Shown: piece after piece, positions 22,601 through 32,705 of the stretch
Position numbering within the stretch: the first letter of the stretch is position 1
Layout: the number at the start of each line of letters is the position of its first letter
Source: Todiramphus chloris collaris
Lineage: Eukaryota; Chordata; Aves; Coraciiformes; Alcedinidae
Reading direction: 5' to 3'
DNA length: 64,000 nt
Assembly: GCA_025345505.1 (NCBI GenBank)
Contig: JANVCC010000018.1
Coordinates: 61,346,232-61,410,231 of the forward strand
The notes under the pieces: generated by a model
What the model was told of the DNA's origin: nothing
Databases searched by the model: none
What the model saw: only the letters and a program-made list of their open reading frames with translations
Program-made: the position numbers and the translations under genes

Positions 22601-25600
22601 TTCTTGCGTATAAAGCCCCAACATGAAAATATAGAAGCAGACTAAAAATTAAAAACCTCGGTTCTGTTCTGTGTGAAGTATGCTAAAAAGCACAAAATAC
22701 AGAAAATAGGCAACTTGGTATTTCACACTTTAAGTACAGCTTCAAAGATACAAAAAAAAAAAAAAAAAAAAAGATTTATTTACTAAGATCAGTATATGTA
22801 GCCAGTTGAAAATCCACCATCCCCCAAGAAATCATCCACACTACGACGATAGTTTGCTGTGAAGTCAAAAACACTTAACAGTTGTGAAACCTTGTAAAGC
22901 TGGATACTGAATATTGAGATAATATATCCCCACATGCAACACAAATATAGTACACTGCATCATAAAACTACTGTACATGATCAGAAACTACATCTGCACG
23001 TCTACCTTCTTACCTTTCAGGCTCTCAGATTTTTCAAAAAAACCTGCTGTAAATTAACACACACAACACTAAAGTAGTATGAGATGGAACATTTCACACT
23101 GAAGAATAAAGATGCATGTACAGGGCTTCTTTTCATCTTCAAGACATATGCCCCTCAATATTTGAGCACTGCATGTGAAAAAAGTAAGTATATCCCAAAT
23201 GAGATACAGAGGTAGAGAAGACATCTGCTATAAAAACCACAGATGAAGCCAGACTTGGCTCATGTGAGATCTCTTTTACAGAAGAGGGTTTTGGTGAGGT
23301 ATTTTGGCATTTTGTATTTACACAGAAATGGACAAATTACTCCACAGAGGTTAGGAAAAAAAAAAAATATTTGAGGTTCTCAAGAGAAATATTAGCTGAA
23401 ACACAAAGCATCTACATACGCAGTTAACATATACCTATGTATTTCTGGGCTCTTTTGCCGGGTGCAGTGTTCTTCAGTAGCTTTTTGATATGCAGTGAAC
23501 CTCTCATTTAGGGTCATTCCAGCTGACTTGAAGTATTGCTCTGTTGGTTACAATAGAAAAAACACTGTTTCATTAGTTTAATTCAATTGACAGATATTTT
23601 TCACTCCTGACAGAAAGGCAAGTAGCAGGCAAATAACACAGGTTTTTCAATAAATCTATCAGGATAAGCCAATGTAGTGTTTCTCCTATTTTTACACATT
23701 TTATAACCCAAACAAAGTAACAGTGCACAGCATCACTGCAAGTCTACTTATAACTATGCCATGACTGTATTACATCTAATTCAAGCATCATTTACTGACT
23801 GGACTTGCTCATTTTCAATGACATTTTCCTCTAATGAAAGAGAAAGGAACAATTTCTTAACAGTTGTTTTATACTTTGCCCATAAGAGAAAATGAAGTTA
23901 CTTTGAGTCATAAATACTTGATTCATCACATCTTTAATTTAAAATAAGAGTTAATTCAGTGAAAACCCTTAAGTAATATATGCTTCAATAACTACATTAA
24001 TGACCTAACAAGTCATTTATTAAAGGAATACAATTTCTTGAAGTTGTGATGATAAACGATCCAAGACAATTAAAACACCTATATATAAATTAACTCATTT
24101 AAGCATCTGGCATCTTGGCAAACTTGACAACTTTTGACAAATTTCCTCTTCCCTTCAGAGACAGTTAAATTAGCAACAACAAAACTCAGTTTTTAAACCA
24201 GCTCAACAAATGTGTTTAAATGCAATATAGAAATACATAAAGTCATGAGCTATGAAATGTTACATATGAAGCAAGCTATCTGCTTAACAGGTCAACATAC
24301 ATCTGTATCAACTTACCGCCCGGAATCCAGTATTTGTCTCATAACCAACCATTAAAACTTGAAACGGCCACTACAAGGGTAGTGCCTCAATCATAATTCC
24401 ATCAAACACAGGAATTTGAGCTAGAAACTCTGTTTTTATGCCATTTTTGCCAGGAAGACAGAAGGTTCAACTTTGCCTGTTTGGCATCTGTATCTTTCAA
24501 CAGCTATTTTACTTTTGTAACATGGATTTTGCCATTTCAAAACACATTCCAGGACCTAGTTACAATGAAAAAGAAAACATCACTGGGCATTTTCAGCTCT
24601 ACATTAATAAAGAGCTGTTCAGACTGGTCGCATCACACCAATAATGAACATAATTTCCATTTGTCAAAATAGTTAGTAAAATCTGACCACAGAAAATTTG
24701 AGACTTAAAGAGAGGTTCTGCTTTCAAATACAACCACAACTGTACATACTCCAATAACTTGACCAGGCAGGCTGTTACATTTACCAGGCAGGTATTTGTT
24801 TAACACACAAAATTTACAGAAAAACAGTCTATTCTTGATCAACATGTGAGAGTGATCAACATGTGAGAGTTTCAAGAGTATTATTTCACCTACAGCCTAC
24901 ATATGTACCATATAAGCAAAAACTTATAGAAGCTCTCAGCGGATTGAGCTTTAAATCTCTACAGATCAATAAAATAGATACTTTCATAATAAATCATTAT
25001 ACTCTAAACAGGTGTCCCAATAAGATTTTATTTTTTTAATCGAATACATTATCATAACCTATTATTGTTGACTATTACTTTCTTCTTAAGAAATAATTCA
25101 AAATGCAGGAAATCATTTGGCCTTAGTAATCTGAATTTTGCCAACAAAATGAGACTTTTAACAGAACCATAGCATGTACTTATAGCACACAAATCTCTGC
25201 AGTTTTAAAAACAAAAACATCTTAAAAAACAATGCTTACAGGTAGATACACTGCAACTGGTCACCTAATTTCTACACTCCCCCTCTGTATGACAATACGG
25301 CAAAATTATTTTCACCAGTAAATTCTTCCGTATAATCTCAGTACATTGAACACAAGAACAAGACAAGAGCCCAGTGAAATAAAAGTAAATGCTACGGAAA
25401 GGGGAAAAAACCAAAACCCAAAACAAAAGAAAACCAACAAAAAAAAACCATTTAAAGACCTCTCCAATATCCTCACTAGATTTTAGAGAATTATCTACTT
25501 TTTCATCAGAAAATTCTGACGGACATCTATGTTGATGGTGTGGGTTTGGTTTTTGGTGGTTTTTTTGGAGGTTCTGTTATTATTGTTGGTTGATTTGGGC

Positions 25601-28600
25601 TGGGGGGAGTGTTGTTTTTATACTAAGCAACAGCCTCTATTGTTACATTATTAAATCATTAGTATATAATTCATTTGATAGAGGTTCATTTAGCCACTGT
25701 CAAGTTTCTGCAAGTCAAATTCCTGGCTCCAGCACTATAATACTATCAAACAGGAATAAAATGGAAGTATTGCAGTGTATTTTAGTATCAATTTTTCTTA
25801 AATCTTTTTTTGAAAGAAATTTCTCTTCCAGAAAGAATCTGGAAATGCGCTCTAGGGTGCTCCAAAATGAATGCTGTTGTATTTACAGTGCAAAAGACAC
25901 TTGTCAATCCACACTGCACTTTATATACAAGTTGTTATGTTAGAGCCAGTAAATAAAAGTAAGATTGAACAATGGAGCATATTTGAACTGCAAAAATTCA
26001 AACTTTACATGCTACTTAAGTTCAAAAGTTTATCCAGAAACATAGTGTAACTGCTATTATGCTTGTTGGGGTTTTTTTAATACTAGTTTCTGTGAATATT
26101 ATTTTTTTCATTATTTCTATGTGTACTTCAAAAGAAAGAGTCTGACTAAATCAACATTACAGGAGAGCTGAAATCTTCCTGTATTTGAGATAGCAAACAG
26201 GCTTAAATGAAGTTGCCAGACATGTATTCAGTACGATAAACAGAATACATACCTTTGACATGATGAACCAACGACACAATGTGCTGAATAAATGACTCTG
26301 ACGTGCTTTTGCTGGCCTGTGGCAACTTAATGTGGTCAAAGATGGATCGGAACTCTTGCTCCTTCTTGACGGAATGGACAAGTGTGCTAGCAAGCAGCCT
26401 GTCTTTAGTCAAGGAAGCAGGTCTAAAATGCATCAACAACAAAAGAGACACACAAAAAGAAACCGCCAGTTTAAATAAAGATGAATGACACCGCAGGCAG
26501 GTGGAGAACCACACTGTAAAGTGGAGTAATTTACCTATTGGAATCATCAAGAGGTACTGGTGCCATTTTGAGTTTAACTTCAGGACGATGGGAGTCACTG
26601 GCTATCATTTTGATCCTAAGTGGGCTCTCCTCTCTGAAGGTGGATTTTTCTCTCGCATCCAGATTCTTGTGTAGAGGGGGACTGTAATCAAAGAGTTCTT
26701 TGAGCTTTTCAGACTTTACCTGCTCAGGTGACTGAGTTTCTTTCTTCATCATTAGTCTCTCAGAACTCTTGTCTTCTTCCTTGTGCTTATCTTTTGTTGC
26801 ACTAGGCCTTTCCACTACATAGCCAGTCTCTTTAAGCTTAAAACTTTTCTCATCTCTAAATCCATCGCTCTCTCTATTGCCCTTGATTGATATTTTAGAT
26901 TTGTATTTGGTTCCTTCCTCCTCAGCATTCCGGTGAGATGCAGTAGGAAAATTTTTACCCTGATCTGCCAGGACAGACTTTCTGAACTGTCTGTAATCCT
27001 CTGTCTCCTCTGTGTCCTCCCCTTCAGAGTCATTAAACTTTTCTTTCCCAGTCTCTTTATCAACGAAAAAGTCTAAAGTTTCCTGTTCCTCCCATTCCCT
27101 TTCTCCCTCTGTCCTCCCTTTTTCTGATCCTCTCTCCTTCTGGGCCTCCTTCTCCCTGGTATTACCCCTATCAAGCAGGTATACTCTAGACTCTTCATCT
27201 GTGTACCTGTGGATAGCAAAGAAGAGACTGGTAACTCTGGATTGCATTCATTCCAGTTCACTTGCATTCCTCTTTTGTGTCAATCCCACACAAAGAAGAA
27301 AACACATTCCTCTGATCAATTCAACTTCAGCATGCAATGCTTCACACACCGTTAACAACGTACCCACAGTCATTCATGTGCTACTGGAGGCACCTGAAGA
27401 TTATAATGCCTTTCCTGGGGAACACCTAGAAACTCTCTGCATGAGTTTATAAAAAAACTAGTGGTTTGTTTTCTTGTTCTTAGTAAGTACCCAGTTTCAC
27501 ATTCTCTTACATCAGCCTTTTTTTTGTTCCAACAAATTCACATGAAGGTTGGCAATTCTGACTGTAATTCATTTTTGTACTTTAGTGAAAAAGGAGTACC
27601 GTAAAAAAAAAAAAAAGGAATGATTTTCCAGATCCTGCACATTTCTAAGACAATTCCAAAATCTGACACAGGTGTAAATGCACTCACTATATTGTGTATG
27701 AGTGGGGAACCTTTAGAAGGCAGCTCTCCTAAACGCAGAAACACACTTACCGATTAATTACTCAGCCAGTGCCTTATCTATACTCTATTTTCACATAGGT
27801 CCTAATATGTGCATCAACTCCAGTACATCTAACCCAGGGGAAGTCATATTTTTGACCTTCTAAGCAGTGTATTTTTACATAATAAATCAGTGACTGCAGA
27901 AATACATTTAAAAGCCTACAACATGCCTATTACAGCATAGTCACAGCTTTGCTCTACAATTAATAAGAAATCCACTGAAGTGCACGTCACATTAGAAACC
28001 AACAGTCTAATGTCGGCAGTATTTTTACAATTTAAAAACATACTGTATGAGACAGCAAATTTAAGAATGTTATGTAAATTAGAAAACATACATTGAACTT
28101 TAAGTATGTTGTCCTTTATGTCAATAGAATTATGCTCCAAGAATACCAAGACTTAACCTCTTTCGTAAGTAATGCAAGCTAAGACATAAAAGTTGTCATA
28201 CTGCAACACACAATAAGCAGTCGATGCTGTTTATGTTAACAAAGAAATCATTGTACCACATCTGCATTTTTTGACTTCTGGAAGGTTTGCATTTCAAACT
28301 ACATGAAGAATTACAATTTTAAAATACTTGAACAGAATTTACTATCAGACAAGCAAGTCTGATGCACTATTCCAATTAAGATTTTTCTTAACAGTAAATG
28401 GAGTGCAAGAAAATAACATCGTAAAGGAAAAGCACACACTGACTTCTCCTCAAGGATAAATGTCCCTATCTCCACTAGCCAACAGCTAAGAACTTGAAGC
28501 ATTTTAGGAGGAAAAGACACGTTCAAGCTCAATTCCAATCAGACTAAAATGAGTAATGTTTTTCTGTAATATTTCATAAAGCATTTCCCAAGGCACAGTG

Positions 28601-29621
28601 ATGATCTTGTCAAAACTCTGTGACATACAGCTTTTTCAGAGGTGACATCAGGGTTATAATGTAATTCTTACCTTTTCATAAACTTTCCACCTTTTGCAGT
28701 TTCCTGTTCGCCACCCTCGGGATAAAATGACCGCACTCGAGCCTCCTCACGAGGAGCGCTCTGCGATGGGATTGTCTTTGCAGGGCTTCTCCTCGAAGGG
28801 ATGTGATGCAATGGGCTATTCTGAGAAGGACTATAACGGCTAGAACCATTTCCAAGAGAACCAGAGCCAGACCTCTCAGGACTATGCTGAATGGAATGGG
28901 AATGTTGAGGTGTGTCCTTTGCTGAGTGGGCTGTACTAAGCAAAGGGGCATCAGAGCAAGATGAACTCTGACTAGGTGGGGTGGCAATAGAAGGACTATG
29001 GGGTGACCTCGGACTGTTATCATATGCTGAAAGGCCAGGCCAAATGTCGCCAGAAGCTGCTGATGATTTGTTAAAATCGTCAAGTGACTCTGATGGGTCA
29101 TGTTCAAATGTATCTTTCTGTTCATCTTGTGATTTATTTTTCAAGGGGCTATCTTGTAAAGGAGCCCCTTCAGTTTTCTTTGCCTGCTTTTCCAGAGACG
29201 CGCGTCTTTTGGAAGAGACAGGTGATTTGCTGTATGGGGATGAAGAACGAGATGAAGAGGACCTTGGGGACCTGGAAGATCTGTAAGATCGACGAGATCT
29301 GCTCCGGGACCTCTGGGAAGACACAGACCTTCGTTTTGGACTTCTGGAACGTGAACGGCCACGCCTAGGGCTTCGGGAGTGTCTTCGGTTCCAGACAGGC
29401 CTATAACCTCCACGATGGTATCTACCACCTCCTCCTTGATAATACCCTCTACCTCTTCCTCTGTAACCATAGGGACGTCTCATTCCTCTATTATTTCTGT
29501 AATCTCTGCGATAATCTCTAGAATAAACACGATCCCTGCTGCGAGATCGTGAATACGTCCTTGACCGAGACCTAGAACTAAAATTAAAAAGCAAACATTA
29601 ACATTTGACAATTGGAGAAGT

Positions 29622-29652
<31 letters not shown>

Positions 29653-30534
29653 GACACTACAAACTAGATTTCTCAAATGCGGCCAGAATGGTAAAGAAAG
29701 CAGACTAACAATCTCAAAGTAACTTCTACAGTCTATTTAACATTTCCATCTCAAAGGACTGTAATAAACATGTCTATAATCCTAAGGACCAGCATCATAT
29801 GATTAAGACATTACCAGCCTCAGTGGCCTGTCCTGCCATTTTATTCAGATTATCACAACTTTGGAGCATGACATTCAGTTCCTCAGCCACCACAGTTCAC
29901 AGCCTGGAACATGAAGTTACATGACCCCCAGTTCAATATGCCATCCTGTGGACAGCAGCTGATGAGGCAGTAAACGTTCAACTCAGCCACTTCTTTTACA
30001 GGAGATGGTAATGTCCACTAGGTAGAAAGATGAGGAAAAGGCTGGAGGTAACTGAGAAGACAAGATACAGAAAAGCTTATCTGATGAAACCTTAAGTTAC
30101 TCAAGATCTGAAAAGATGCACGAGAAATATAGTACAAATCACAGGGAAAGAGACTGGACAAAAATCACCACGTGAAGGGGCAGGGGAGAATCAAACAAGC
30201 CACAAATCACAAAGAACCATTAGCATTCTGAAATTATCTTGAGATACAGGAAAAAAACATTCAAGTATTAAACAAAGTAAGAGAAATTACATCCAAAGCA
30301 GAATTTACCTACGGCCTAAAATTAATTAAGATCCCAGGTTCACTTCTGCCACAGCATCATGCATGTGAGAAAAAAAAAAAAAAAGCTAATATACTAAACT
30401 GACTTTGCATGCAGTAAGGCATCAATTTACCTGTATCTCTTTTTTCTAGAATGTGATCTTGATCTTGACCTAGAGCTGGACTGAGATCTGGACTTTGATC
30501 TTGAAGAATGTGATCTAGAGTTAGATCGACCCAT
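13660..30534 (-). CDS. BCLAF1: BCLAF1, BCL2-associated transcription factor 1 (coding span)
   Basis: Arginine/serine-rich nuclear protein of the BCLAF1/THRAP3 family, linked to transcription, mRNA processing and the DNA-damage response. Eleven coding exons join without any frame break: 30431-30534, 28672-29577, 26535-27206, 26253-26422, 23435-23540, 22404-22488, 21565-21740, 20211-20391, 16476-16622, 13789-13998 and 13660-13665. The total is 2763 nt, or 920 residues plus stop, equal to the human length. The N-terminal RS domain (residues 1 to about 160) begins [20 protein letters not shown] and contains [20 protein letters not shown]. Later blocks include FTDEESRV-like [15 protein letters not shown], the conserved core [37 protein letters not shown], and the C-terminal [17 protein letters not shown] and [28 protein letters not shown] is shared with THRAP3, but the overall sequence is BCLAF1. 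Confidence 0.97.
13789..13998 (-). CDS. BCLAF1: BCLAF1 coding exon 10
   Basis: 210 nt encoding [40 protein letters not shown] and an acidic tail to [10 protein letters not shown], then a GTAAAC donor. If this donor were not used, translation would run on for nine more codons before a stop near 13753. Confidence 0.95.
14640..14715. repeat. AT-rich low-complexity tract
   Basis: Alternating AT/TATA-type sequence with hardly any G or C. Confidence 0.7.
15197..16006 (+). mobile_element. CR1 LINE, 5'-truncated 3' end
   Basis: The 3' end of an avian chicken-repeat-1 element. Typical landmarks are TGGACTAGATGATC, then GGTCCCTTCCAACCC and a terminal ATTCTGTGA at about 15953-15999. The frame at 15642-15926 encodes the end of the CR1 ORF2 protein, with blocks such as [26 protein letters not shown] and [10 protein letters not shown]. 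Earlier parts are broken over several frames and no intact reverse transcriptase remains, so it is a dead copy. It sits in antisense orientation to BCLAF1, 470 bp downstream of coding exon 9 in the direction of transcription. The 5' limit is approximate. Confidence 0.9.
16476..16622 (-). CDS. BCLAF1: BCLAF1 coding exon 9 (49-codon symmetric exon)
   Basis: Exactly 147 nt, phase 0 at both ends, encoding [20 protein letters not shown] through [17 protein letters not shown]. Acceptor TTAATCAG, donor GTGGGT, a weaker non-GTRAGT site. Skipping it would keep the frame, so it is a natural cassette exon. Confidence 0.96.
16623..20210 (-). other. BCLAF1 intron 8 (between coding exons 8 and 9)
   Basis: 3.6 kb of AT-rich intron. 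It holds a short GA run (17961-17972) and a G16 run (18903-18918). I see no other repeat family and no further exon. Confidence 0.75.
18903..18922 (+). repeat. Poly-G run followed by TG repeat
   Basis: Sixteen consecutive G residues followed by a short TG repeat. On the transcribed BCLAF1 strand this is poly-C. Confidence 0.85.
20211..20391 (-). CDS. BCLAF1: BCLAF1 coding exon 8
   Basis: 181 nt encoding a serine/proline tract ([14 protein letters not shown]) and [20 protein letters not shown] to RGTF. The serine tract comes from a short internal repeat in the DNA (GAGGAAGATGGG units on the plus strand, 20329-20357). TTTTGCAG acceptor, GTAAGT donor, phase 0 at the 3' end. Confidence 0.95.
21565..21740 (-). 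CDS. BCLAF1: BCLAF1 coding exon 7
   Basis: 176 nt encoding [40 protein letters not shown] and [25 protein letters not shown] acceptor, GTAAAT donor. Lys/Arg/Asp-rich linker typical of BCLAF1. Confidence 0.95.
22404..22488 (-). CDS. BCLAF1: BCLAF1 coding exon 6
   Basis: 85 nt encoding [20 protein letters not shown] and VFKEESQK, ending in phase 0 at a GTAGGT donor. CACTTAG acceptor. Confidence 0.95.
22752..22772 (+). repeat. Poly-A tract
   Basis: Run of about 21 A residues in a BCLAF1 intron. Confidence 0.8.
23435..23540 (-). CDS. BCLAF1: BCLAF1 coding exon 5
   Basis: 106 nt found by frame and homology rather than by a long ORF. It encodes [20 protein letters not shown], then [15 protein letters not shown] and part of Arg. 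CCAACAG acceptor, GTATAT donor. Confidence 0.95.
23541..26252 (-). other. BCLAF1 intron 4 (between coding exons 4 and 5)
   Basis: 2.7 kb, AT-rich. Contains a perfect 17-bp tandem duplication (24837-24870). No additional exon can be supported. Confidence 0.75.
24837..24870 (+). repeat. 17-bp tandem duplication
   Basis: Two perfect adjacent copies of GATCAACATGTGAGAGT. Recent local duplication, probably replication slippage. Confidence 0.85.
26253..26422 (-). CDS. BCLAF1: BCLAF1 coding exon 4
   Basis: 170 nt encoding [20 protein letters not shown] and [19 protein letters not shown] to [13 protein letters not shown]. This is the block best conserved between BCLAF1 and THRAP3. TTTTAG acceptor, GTATGT donor. 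Confidence 0.97.
26535..27206 (-). CDS. BCLAF1: BCLAF1 coding exon 3
   Basis: 672 nt between a CTATCCACAG acceptor and a GTAAAT donor. It encodes [15 protein letters not shown] through a highly charged Lys/Glu region ([30 protein letters not shown]) to [12 protein letters not shown]. Covers residues about 337-560. The exon is phase 2 on both sides. Confidence 0.97.
27207..28671 (-). other. BCLAF1 intron 2 (between coding exons 2 and 3)
   Basis: 1.5 kb of AT-rich intron; nothing else recognised. Confidence 0.7.
28672..29577 (-). CDS. BCLAF1: BCLAF1 coding exon 2 (RS and RGG-like domain)
   Basis: 906 nt, the largest exon, between a TTTTAG acceptor and a GTAAGA donor. It encodes RS repeats, a Gly/Arg/Tyr-rich stretch ([20 protein letters not shown]), [15 protein letters not shown] and the serine/proline-rich middle ([26 protein letters not shown]) to KGGKFMKR. 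Covers residues about 35-336. Confidence 0.97.
29626..29653 (+). repeat. Poly-A tract
   Basis: Run of about 27 A residues just upstream, in transcription direction, of BCLAF1 coding exon 2. On the minus strand it reads as poly-T about 50 bp before the acceptor. Confidence 0.8.
30431..30534 (-). CDS. BCLAF1: BCLAF1 coding exon 1 (start codon)
   Basis: ATG at 30534-30532 begins [20 protein letters not shown], the exact family N-terminus. The exon ends at KKRY plus two nucleotides before a GTAAAT donor. The 5' border of the exon lies a little upstream, in or after a pyrimidine-rich tract at 30560-30610 on the minus strand, and is not certain. Confidence 0.95.
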
Positions 30535-31505
30535 TCTTCCCAGCAGATATACTCCTTCCCAAAAGGAAAAGCAGCGAGTGGAGGGGAATAAAAAAAAAAA
30601 AAAAAGGAAGCAACATTTTAGAGTCCACATACATCATATAAATGAACACAATTTTAATATGCTAAACGAGAATGCTAGGAGGAGCTGTAGCATTTTTTTA
30701 AACAAGAAAACTCTGAAGACTGTAAAGAGACATTTATTACTAAAATAAAAGCTCAACCACATTTTAAAGAATTTAACATAGCTATAGCGCACACTGTTTG
30801 AGAAGATAAATGTAACAGTAAAAGGGTTTCCAGATTTAATTGCAAACTGATCCTATAGAAGGAAACAACACAAAAAACACTTCTGCAAATAAAGGCAAGA
30901 AAACAACCTCATTCTGGGCAAGTATGCATTTTTCTGTATGTTAAACAGAATTCTTGCGCTTTGTGTAGTTTATAGTTTCCTTGCGTCTCCAATGCACCCC
31001 TCCTTCTCTGGAAGGACTTTACAGTCCCCTACAACGTAGGTTTTACATAACAAAAGTAAAAGCCCTGAAATATACTGTCCAGCAGTTGCTGGTTTGAGCC
31101 TGGGGTATTACTTCTCTTAACCATATGTACTAAAGCTAATCACTCTGATCCGATTTTCCAACAGTCAATACCCACCCTGCATCTCTTTATGTTAACTTTG
31201 CTTTTTAAACTACATATAAAACACATAGCCAACTTGAGGACTGTAACAGCTAGTTAAATAATATGGCTTGAAACAGAATTCAACATTTTTCATCTCAAAT
31301 TAAGCTATGAAAACTAAAATTGATTATAAAGCAACAAGTCCTAAAAGTAAATACATACGTACAATAATGTTCAATATTTAATTAGTGCTAAGCATAAAAA
31401 AATACACACCTTTTCCTTTTCTTTTCAGATCAGTGGCTAAAAATGCCCAATTTAATTAATAAACACTTTGACCCATTACCATTTTCTTTTGAAATTGCCC
31501 AGCTT

Positions 31506-31580
31506 AAAAAAAAAAAAAAAAAAAAGGGTCACATTAAAAAAACCAAAAAAAAAAAAAAAAAAAAAAAGGGGGTCACATTA
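31506..31580 (+). repeat. Duplicated A-run plus GGGTCACATTA unit
   Basis: Two copies of an A20-type tract followed by GGTCACATTA, about 43 bp apart. A slippage-type tandem duplication. The 75-codon ORF over it is a product of the A-runs. Confidence 0.75.
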
Positions 31581-32631
31581 GACAACCTGAATATAAATTG
31601 TCAACAAGTAAGTACACATTTTCAGGCCTTTGTACGCTCAATACCTATAATCATTATCGTTCAACGATAGTTGAAACAAAAATGGAAAACGTTCAATATT
31701 TAGCTCTTGTATTGCAAACAAGCATGAAAGCATAAAATTACTGTAATGAAAATACAAGTTCAACACAACAAGCCCTTTCTGTCACAAGGCACTTTATATA
31801 ATCTATCTTGTTACCTGGGTGATATTTCAATTATGTAAAACAAACAGCATTAAAGCTTAATTTAAAAATATTAAACTTTCAGAAGGTTTAGACATGTAAG
31901 AGAAGCCAAACTAAAAAAATGCAGACCAACTTTTCCCCTATCAACTGGCCCTGCCTGCCCCTTACGACTTCCCCCACCATAGTAGCACAAGAGTTTGCAG
32001 GCCCCACAGAGAGGTTACTTCATCTGAGGCTAAACTAGCAAAAAAATGATAGCTTTTCATATAACTAAGAAAAAAATTATTTACCTTGGACAAAAACAGT
32101 GTGTTGAATCCTGCCTTTTATTATCTTCTTCCATTGAAAAGCAAATTTACATAACCTATACTCAGAAGTTGGTTTCTAATGCATTGTGTTCAATTAAACT
32201 CACAGAAAACATCTTATAATCTCTTATGCTCAACTACTCACAAAACTTAGTTTTTAAACAGTTAAGACATGAAGCATATGAAAGACATGAAAAAAATATA
32301 CACAAAACACAATACACTTTTTGCTATCGCAAGTAATTTTCAGACCAAACTTCATATGCAAAGTAAGTTCATAATATGATCCAGCTTTAATAGAAATTTA
32401 TTTCCCCCTATACTCAACAATAACACTTATGCATTTGCATTCTATGTACCAGTAGGTGTACATGTACACTGCACGACAGCTGACCTTTACAAGAGGTACA
32501 GTAATTTCAGAAAGTTTTCTATGTTGTAGTTTCTTATTGCAAGCATAAATTTTAGGAAAACAAAAGTGACTTCTCATTTTAAATGGTTGGATTCAATCAG
32601 AACATTTAAAATAGAATTAAGTTAATCTTAC

Positions 32632-32705
32632 CTCAAACCGTTAGTTGGTGCCAATGAAGCAATTATTTCAAAACTCTCTATTTGTGCTCTCAGCAATACT
32701 GTTCC
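32632..32705 (-). other. Candidate noncoding 5'UTR exon of BCLAF1
   Basis: A 74-nt segment on the minus strand bounded by the acceptor TTCTGTAG and a strong GTAAGA donor, placed between the promoter and the start-codon exon. It contains no ATG-initiated reading frame of note. I infer a 5'UTR exon from splice signals and position only. Confidence 0.4.

Noticed and set aside
27012-27452. 146-codon plus-strand ORF
   Set aside because: It is the antisense shadow of BCLAF1 coding exon 3 and its flanking intron.
28981-29368. Plus-strand ORFs of 94-101 codons
   Set aside because: Antisense shadow of the Ser/Arg-rich BCLAF1 coding exon 2.
31443-31670. Lys-rich 75-codon ORF
   Set aside because: It consists of translated A-runs.
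32080-32120. Second small 5'UTR exon near 32.09 kb on the minus strand
   Set aside because: A donor-like GTAAAT is present, but the acceptor is poor and the exon would be only about 26 nt.
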